Assembly (NCBI GenBank): GCA_937894955.1
Contig: CALAXO010000053.1
Location: 1-10,465 of the forward strand
DNA: 10,465 bases
Source: an uncultured Clostridia bacterium
Lineage (GTDB): Bacteria > Bacillota > Clostridia > Christensenellales > CAG-138
Direction of reading: 5' to 3'
Shown: in pieces, positions 6,773 to 10,465 of the stretch
How the letters are laid out: every line of letters begins with the position of its first letter
Numbering within the stretch: position 1 is the first letter of the stretch
The notes under the pieces: generated by a model
What the model was told of the DNA's origin: nothing
What the model saw: the letters and a program-made list of their open reading frames with translations, nothing else
The model's database searches: none
Program-made: the position numbers and the translations under genes

Positions 6773-6850
6773 AAAAGAGCAGTGCTGCATCGGTCAAACC
6801 GATAATCTTTGATTCAATTATCAAAAACAAGTGTCAGCCCTGCTCTTTTT
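6773..6850. terminator. Branched inverted-repeat element, probable bidirectional terminator
   Basis: AAAAGAGCAG (6773-6782) is an exact inverted copy of CTGCTCTTTT (6840-6849), extended inward past one mismatch by GCTG/CAGC. The intervening loop contains two further perfect hairpins: ATCGGT-CAA-ACCGAT (6789-6803) and TTTGAT-TCAATT-ATCAAA (6808-6825). The RNA would form a three-way junction. T-runs close the outer stem on both strands, and the element sits between two convergent genes, so bidirectional termination is the simplest reading. It is larger and more structured than a normal terminator. Confidence 0.7.
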
Positions 6851-6882
6851 GTTATCAGAAAAAAGTGTTAAGCATCCGAGAA

Positions 6883-7557
6883 TCAGAGCTTTTGAATCTG
6901 TTTATATATGCGCTGCATCCGTACGTCTATTGCTGCAATTTCATCTGCGCAGTTGAACATTTCACGGCTTATGTCTTCCGGAATGTTCTTGGTCGATTTA
7001 TAACGCAAATCGTGTTCAAGGCTTGCCCAAAAATCCATTGCCACAGTTCGGAGCTGAATTTCCGCACGCGCATACTCGGTTTTCGAGGACAGGTACACCG
7101 GAATCTCAACGTCAAGATGAAGGCTGCGATATCCGTTAAAATTAGGATTCTTTATATAATCCGTGCGTTCGATGAGCCGAACATCCGATTGACGCAGAAG
7201 CATATCTTCCATATCATAAACATCGTCAATATAGCAGCACACAACGCGCACACCTGCAATGTCGTTAAGGTTCTTCTTTGCGGATTCGATACTGGTTGGA
7301 AAGCCGCGCTGAACAAGTTTGTTGTACATGCTTCGGGTCGATTTAAGTCTGCTCTCAATATGATGAATCGGATTGCGATGATGATGAACCCTGAACTCAC
7401 TGTTTAGAATTTCAAATTTCAGCCGCAGCTGCATCATGGCGGCGGTATGTATATGCTGCAATTCGCGCAGTTCGCCGATATTTGCAAAGATGTTGTCAAA
7501 GGATTCCGGTTCCGGCAGCCGTTCATAAGAGCTATCATCAATGTAGTTAATTTGCAT
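6883..7557 (-). CDS. Small alarmone synthetase, RelA/SpoT synthetase domain (RelP/RelQ-like)
   Basis: This 224-residue cytoplasmic enzyme should transfer pyrophosphate from ATP to GDP or GTP to make (p)ppGpp. It carries only the synthetase domain; the N-terminal hydrolase and the C-terminal TGS/ACT regions of full-length Rel are absent, and the size fits small alarmone synthetases. Motifs in order are RLKS (70-73), DIAGVRVVC (99-107), DYIKNPNFNGYRSLH (133-147) and EIQLRTVAMDFWASLEH (166-182). These hold the basic nucleotide-binding residues, the Tyr that stacks on the base and the catalytic Glu. I chose the ATG at 7557; GGTGGG lies 8 nt upstream. The frame stays open to 7680, but that part overlaps the promoter. 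I cannot separate RelP from RelQ by eye. It has its own promoter, divergent from the dockerin gene. Confidence 0.9.
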   Translation of the reverse strand: MQINYIDDSSYERLPEPESFDNIFANIGELRELQHIHTAAMMQLRLKFEILNSEFRVHHHRNPIHHIESRLKSTRSMYNKLVQRGFPTSIESAKKNLNDIAGVRVVCCYIDDVYDMEDMLLRQSDVRLIERTDYIKNPNFNGYRSLHLDVEIPVYLSSKTEYARAEIQLRTVAMDFWASLEHDLRYKSTKNIPEDISREMFNCADEIAAIDVRMQRIYKQIQKL

Positions 7558-7633
7558 ATGGTTTTCCCACCCGGTAATCGCGAGTGTCCTTTCATTCAGC
7601 TGCAAAAGCAAAGCAAGCTTTTTTTCGAACTGA

Positions 7634-7662
7634 ATTATACTATGCCGCAAATATAATATCAA
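7634..7662 (-). promoter_or_regulatory. Promoter of the small alarmone synthetase gene
   Basis: On the minus strand, the -35 box is TTGATA (7657-7662), the spacer is 17 bp and the -10 box is TATAAT (7634-7639). The leader is about 70 nt. Its position shows that the open frame upstream of the ATG at 7557 is not translated from this promoter. Confidence 0.78.
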
Positions 7663-7742
7663 TACCCAAATTTGAATCAACGGTGATAAAAAAGAATGCG
7701 CTCACTTTCAGAATTCGGTCGTTTATATATTTTATTATGTGC

Positions 7743-7771
7743 TTGCACAGCAGGTTCAAAAATGATATAAT
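7743..7771 (+). promoter_or_regulatory. Promoter of the dockerin-protein gene
   Basis: The -35 box is TTGCAC (7743-7748), the spacer is 17 bp and the -10 box is TATAAT (7766-7771). The predicted start near 7778 leaves a leader of about 108 nt before the ATG at 7886, with a weak 6-bp hairpin GCAAAA/TTTTGC (7780-7803) at its 5' end. I do not recognise a riboswitch in the leader. Confidence 0.75.
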
Positions 7772-7885
7772 AGATTGGAGCAAAAATATGCCTTAAGTTT
7801 TGCAATGCAGATTTTTGTGTGCCGGATGCGGCCTTTTCGGGCAGCAGGTTTTTAGCTTACATTCCATTCAGATACGGAGGTTACC

Positions 7886-8827
7886 ATGACTCGACTTTTC
7901 AAACTGTCCATTGCGCTCGTTTTGAGTACCGCAATGCTCCTTTCGGCGTTTTCCGCGTTTGCGGCAACGGATGACGAACTCACCCTTGATATCCGTCTTA
8001 TGCAGGAGTTCTATTCACAACCTTACCACAATGAGGATATCAGCAACGGCACCGGGATACTGTCCACATTCTATCAGAGTCCGACGGAATATGATCCGGA
8101 CAGCATTGAACAGCTCATGCTGATGAACAACATGACGTGGGAAAACAATTATTTGCAAACATTTACTAACTATGTTACACCATACATTCCGAATCCCTGT
8201 TTTCTCGGTGCGGACGTTTTTCTCGGAGAAAATCTGATTCTTTCCGAAACACAGGTGAGCGAAATTCGTCTGTTCATGGCGGGAACTCCGTCCATACATG
8301 CAAATAATTGTCCGAATCTTACTGCGTTCAGCTTTATTACTCCCGTGTGCCGCGCAAACGATATTGAAGTCGTCGGCGGAGCTCCCGTTACCGGGTTCGA
8401 TGTCAAAGCAAGAATTTCATCCGTTCGTGTTGACCTTGCCGGTTTTGAAAACACATTTACCGTCAAGTGTCTCGGACGCGGCTATCTCGATATGGGACGT
8501 GCAGGACGCAGTGTCGTTTTCCGTTCATCGAACAGTTATGACTCAACAGTGTGCAGGTATTTTTGCCGCGGTGAGTTGATTGGTTCTAATGCCGAAGGTG
8601 ATTTTGTTGTTTATGCGGAAGACGGCATTTCGAACGTAACCATGGTTTGCGGCGGCGACATAAACGCCGACGGAAACATTTCACTTCCCGATGCATTGAC
8701 AATAATGCGCTCCGCAATGGGCATTATACCTCAGCTTGAGCTTGATGATGCGGATATGAATGCAGATGATGCTGTTCGGCTTGATGATGCAATTGTGCTT
8801 GCCCGTCTTTGCCTCGGCATAGAATAG
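7886..8827 (+). CDS. Secreted protein with C-terminal dockerin-type domain, central region unassigned
   Basis: This is a 313-residue predicted exported protein. Residues 1-26 form a Sec signal peptide (basic TRLFK, hydrophobic core, then AFA before ATDDE). Residues 257-313 form a type-I dockerin-like module with two F-hand calcium loops. The first, DINADGNISLPD (258-269), has Asp/Asn/Asp/Gly/Ile/Asp in every expected place. The second, DMNADDAVRLDD (290-301), has Asp instead of Gly at loop position 6. Each is followed by a helix ending in LG or MG. Residues about 27-250 are acidic, then beta-rich with several Cys, and I recognise no enzyme or carbohydrate-binding domain. Dockerins bind cohesins on scaffold or wall proteins; no cohesin gene is in the window. 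The ribosome binding site GGAGG is 5 nt upstream. It has its own promoter and terminator. Confidence 0.87.
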   Translation: MTRLFKLSIALVLSTAMLLSAFSAFAATDDELTLDIRLMQEFYSQPYHNEDISNGTGILSTFYQSPTEYDPDSIEQLMLMNNMTWENNYLQTFTNYVTPYIPNPCFLGADVFLGENLILSETQVSEIRLFMAGTPSIHANNCPNLTAFSFITPVCRANDIEVVGGAPVTGFDVKARISSVRVDLAGFENTFTVKCLGRGYLDMGRAGRSVVFRSSNSYDSTVCRYFCRGELIGSNAEGDFVVYAEDGISNVTMVCGGDINADGNISLPDALTIMRSAMGIIPQLELDDADMNADDAVRLDDAIVLARLCLGIE

Positions 8828-8855
8828 CGTATCGACCTGCCTGCATTGATGTGCC

Positions 8856-8881
8856 GCACGGAAACGATGCTTCCTCCGTGC
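8856..8881 (+). other. Hairpin in the 3' untranslated region
   Basis: GCACGGA (8856-8862) pairs perfectly with TCCGTGC (8875-8881) around a 12-nt loop. No T-tract follows, so this is not a terminator by itself. It lies between the dockerin-gene stop and the strong terminator at 8918 and may protect the 3' end of the message. Confidence 0.4.
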
Positions 8882-8917
8882 AAGTATAACTTAAGTTCAA
8901 GATTTAATGCTTTTATG

Positions 8918-8948
8918 AGCCCCGTGAGCCTCGGCATCGGGGCTTTTT
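8918..8948 (+). terminator. Rho-independent terminator of the dockerin-protein gene
   Basis: AGCCCCG (8918-8924) pairs with CGGGGCT (8938-8944) around a 13-nt loop and is followed directly by four more T. The GC-rich stem and T-tract make this a strong terminator. It separates the dockerin gene from degV. Confidence 0.92.
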
Positions 8949-9027
8949 GAATACCGAAGCGCATACCTTCCGAGAGAAAAGTATTTATATATTAGTTGTT
9001 ATTTATGCAAAAAACATGCATATCTGC

Positions 9028-9056
9028 TTTACAGTTGCAGCGGGTTGTGCTACAAT
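9028..9056 (+). promoter_or_regulatory. Promoter of the degV-like gene
   Basis: The -35 box is TTTACA (9028-9033), the spacer is 17 bp and the -10 box is TACAAT (9051-9056). The leader is about 35 nt and contains GGAG 8 nt before the ATG. The promoter lies inside the open frame that extends upstream to 8947, which argues against the longer start. Confidence 0.72.
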
Positions 9057-9096
9057 TACTGAGGTATTATATTTCTTTATTTTTTGGAGTTATTTT

Positions 9097-9954
9097 ATGG
9101 TCAAAATTTGCTGTGACAGCACGGCGGACCTTTTAAACGAGGTTCACGGAACAAATCTGTACAGTCAGCGCGGCGTTACCGTTATTCCGCTCTATGTGCA
9201 GATAGGCGATGAGGAGTATCGCGACGGTGTGGATATCACGATGCGCGAGCTGCTCAAACGGTGCAGCGAAGCAAAAACGCTTCCCAAGACAGCCGCTCTG
9301 AGCGTTGAAGCTCTGCAAAAGACATTTGCGGAGATGACAGCGGACGGCAGCGATGTTATTTTTATCACAATCAGCTCTCACTTTTCATCAAGTTACAGCA
9401 ATGCATGCATTGCTGCAGAAGCTAACGACAAGGTCTTTGTTGTTGATTCGCTCAACCTATCAAGCGGCGTTGGACACGTTGTGCTCGAAGCTTGTGACAT
9501 GGCCGAAAAAGGTCTGAACGGTGCAGAGATTAAAAAAGCACTTGATGAAGACATCATCCCGAATGTTGAGACCAGTTTCGTTTTGGACAGGCTGGACTAC
9601 ATGGTTCGCGGCGGACGCTGCTCGGCCGTATCCGCTCTCGGAGCAAATCTTTTGCAGCTGCATCCCGGTATTGAAGTCGCAAACGGTAAGATGCGTGTTG
9701 CCAAAAAATACCGCGGTTCATGGGAACGCTGCCTCAAAAACTATATCAAAGAGCGCCTTGAAGGGCGCAGTGATATTCGCAACCACCGCATTTTCATTAC
9801 TTACACGGAAACTCCGGATGAAATCGTCCGGGAGTGTGTAAAGCTTGTGCGTGAAATTGCGGACTTTAATGAAGTCATTCCGACGACGGCCGGCTGCACC
9901 GTTGCAAGCCATTGCGGCCCGAGAACACTCGGCATTCTCTTCATCAGGAAATAA
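9097..9954 (+). CDS. DegV family protein (fatty-acid-binding, FakB-like)
   Basis: This 285-residue cytoplasmic protein matches the DegV family. Members bind a fatty acid and, where studied (FakB), present it to the kinase FakA for phosphorylation into phospholipid synthesis. Visible motifs are DSTADL at 7-12, the SSHFSSSY loop at 93-100 (SSGLSGTY in typical members), VVDS at 115-118, LDYMVRGGRCS at 166-176 and SHCGPRTLG at 271-279. The usual TTSQPS segment is changed to KTAALSVE (64-71), so ligand preference may differ. Length is normal. I chose the ATG at 9097 because GGAG precedes it and the family begins here (MVKICCDSTAD); the in-frame ATG at 8947 overlaps the upstream terminator and the promoter. 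pckA starts 41 bp downstream with no terminator between them, so cotranscription is possible. No fakA is in the window. Confidence 0.92.
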   Translation: MVKICCDSTADLLNEVHGTNLYSQRGVTVIPLYVQIGDEEYRDGVDITMRELLKRCSEAKTLPKTAALSVEALQKTFAEMTADGSDVIFITISSHFSSSYSNACIAAEANDKVFVVDSLNLSSGVGHVVLEACDMAEKGLNGAEIKKALDEDIIPNVETSFVLDRLDYMVRGGRCSAVSALGANLLQLHPGIEVANGKMRVAKKYRGSWERCLKNYIKERLEGRSDIRNHRIFITYTETPDEIVRECVKLVREIADFNEVIPTTAGCTVASHCGPRTLGILFIRK

Positions 9955-9995
9955 AACCGGTCAAAAAAGCGATTGATGCTGAAAGGAGCATGAAT

Positions 9996-10465
9996 ATGAA
10001 AGCATATCTTGAACAAATGGGTATTCTTAACCCCAAGGCTGTTTATCGCAACCTCGCACCCGCTGAGCTTGTTGAACATGCGCTCGAGAGAGGCGAAGGT
10101 AAACTTTGCAGCACCGGTGCGTTTGTTATCAACACCGGAAAGTACACGGGCCGCTCTCCCGATGATCGTTTCATCGTTGACGAACCTTCCGTACACAATC
10201 TTATTGACTGGGGCAAGGTGAATGTGCCGATCAGCAGTGAGAAAGCAAATGCAATCTATGTTAAAATGTCTGCATATATGCAAAACCGCGAAGTTTTTGT
10301 TGTTGATGGTTTTGTCGGTGCGGATCCGCAATATGCGCTGCCCGTTCGCGTTGTCTGTGAAAACGCAGCAAGCGCATTGTTTGCAACCCAGGCATTTGTT
10401 CGCCCGTCAAAGGAGCAGCTCGATACTTTCATTCCCGGTTTCACCGTTCTCTGCACGCCCGGATT
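9996..10465 (+). CDS. pckA: Phosphoenolpyruvate carboxykinase (ATP), partial (3' end outside window)
   Basis: The 156 residues present are the N-terminal part of ATP-dependent PEP carboxykinase, which interconverts oxaloacetate plus ATP with PEP, CO2 and ADP in gluconeogenesis or, in many anaerobes, CO2-fixing fermentation. The motif GKYTGRSPDDRFIVDE at 48-63 is the family's substrate-binding segment; Arg53 corresponds to E. coli Arg65. FVVDGFVGADPQYALPVRVV at 101-120 is also typical. Full proteins are about 530-540 residues, so roughly 70 percent is missing. The start at 9996 is set by GGAG 7 nt upstream; the in-frame ATG at 9990 is only one base from it. No separate promoter is evident in the 41-bp gap after degV. 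Confidence 0.95.
   Translation, partial: MKAYLEQMGILNPKAVYRNLAPAELVEHALERGEGKLCSTGAFVINTGKYTGRSPDDRFIVDEPSVHNLIDWGKVNVPISSEKANAIYVKMSAYMQNREVFVVDGFVGADPQYALPVRVVCENAASALFATQAFVRPSKEQLDTFIPGFTVLCTPG

Noticed and set aside
6865..7407. 180-residue plus-strand open frame
   Set aside because: It is antisense to the small alarmone synthetase, whose motifs are complete.
7778..7885. Riboswitch in the leader of the dockerin gene
   Set aside because: Only a weak 6-bp hairpin was found and no known aptamer core could be recognised.
8947..9096. 50-residue N-terminal extension of DegV
   Set aside because: It would start inside the upstream terminator, spans the promoter, and precedes the family's normal N-terminus.
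9801..10331. 176-residue minus-strand open frame
   Set aside because: It is antisense to the end of degV and the start of pckA, both well supported.
1..10465. CRISPR array, transposase, phage or toxin-antitoxin genes
   Set aside because: No regularly spaced repeats and no such protein families were found on either strand.

Overview
The window looks like chromosomal DNA from a Gram-positive, low-to-mid GC Clostridia-type bacterium, probably of the Oscillospiraceae/Ruminococcaceae kind. The evidence is strong GGAGG-type ribosome binding sites, tight sigma-A promoters (nearly all with a 17-bp spacer), a zapA-U32 peptidase pair, and Firmicute families (YitT, YwlG/TIGR01440, a stand-alone RelA/SpoT synthetase, DegV). 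A secreted protein ending in a dockerin also fits. The exact taxon is inference.

Layout, left to right. (1) Positions 1-2748, minus strand: a promoter, zapA and a U32 peptidase gene that runs off the left edge. The U32 frame is open across all 728 codons present. (2) 2749-3631: no intact gene. It holds two overlapping palindromes and, at about 3059-3551, the decayed remains of a short-chain dehydrogenase/reductase gene on the minus strand, readable only by joining three frames. (3) 3632-3788, minus strand: a tRNA-Arg(CCG) unit with promoter, encoded CCA and terminator. (4) 3939-5009, minus strand: a D-2-hydroxyacid dehydrogenase, divergent from (5) 5047-6032, plus strand: a YitT-family membrane protein. 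A perfect 10-bp inverted repeat lies between them and covers the yitT -35 box. (6) 6075-6738, plus strand: a YwlG/UPF0340 protein, convergent with (7) 6883-7662, minus strand: a small (p)ppGpp synthetase. A branched inverted-repeat element, probably a bidirectional terminator, separates them. (8) 7743-8948, plus strand: a signal-peptide, dockerin-tailed secreted protein with a strong terminator. (9) 9028-9954, plus strand: a DegV-family fatty-acid-binding protein. It is followed 41 bp later by (10) the start of ATP-type phosphoenolpyruvate carboxykinase, cut by the right edge.

Most genes here are single-gene units with their own promoters, so the window is a patchwork of housekeeping and physiological functions rather than one pathway. 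The real operon is zapA-U32; degV-pckA may be a second. No phage, transposase, CRISPR or defence module was seen. The most unusual items are the SDR pseudogene, the operator-like dyad at the divergent promoters, the branched terminator, and the dockerin protein whose central region I cannot assign.
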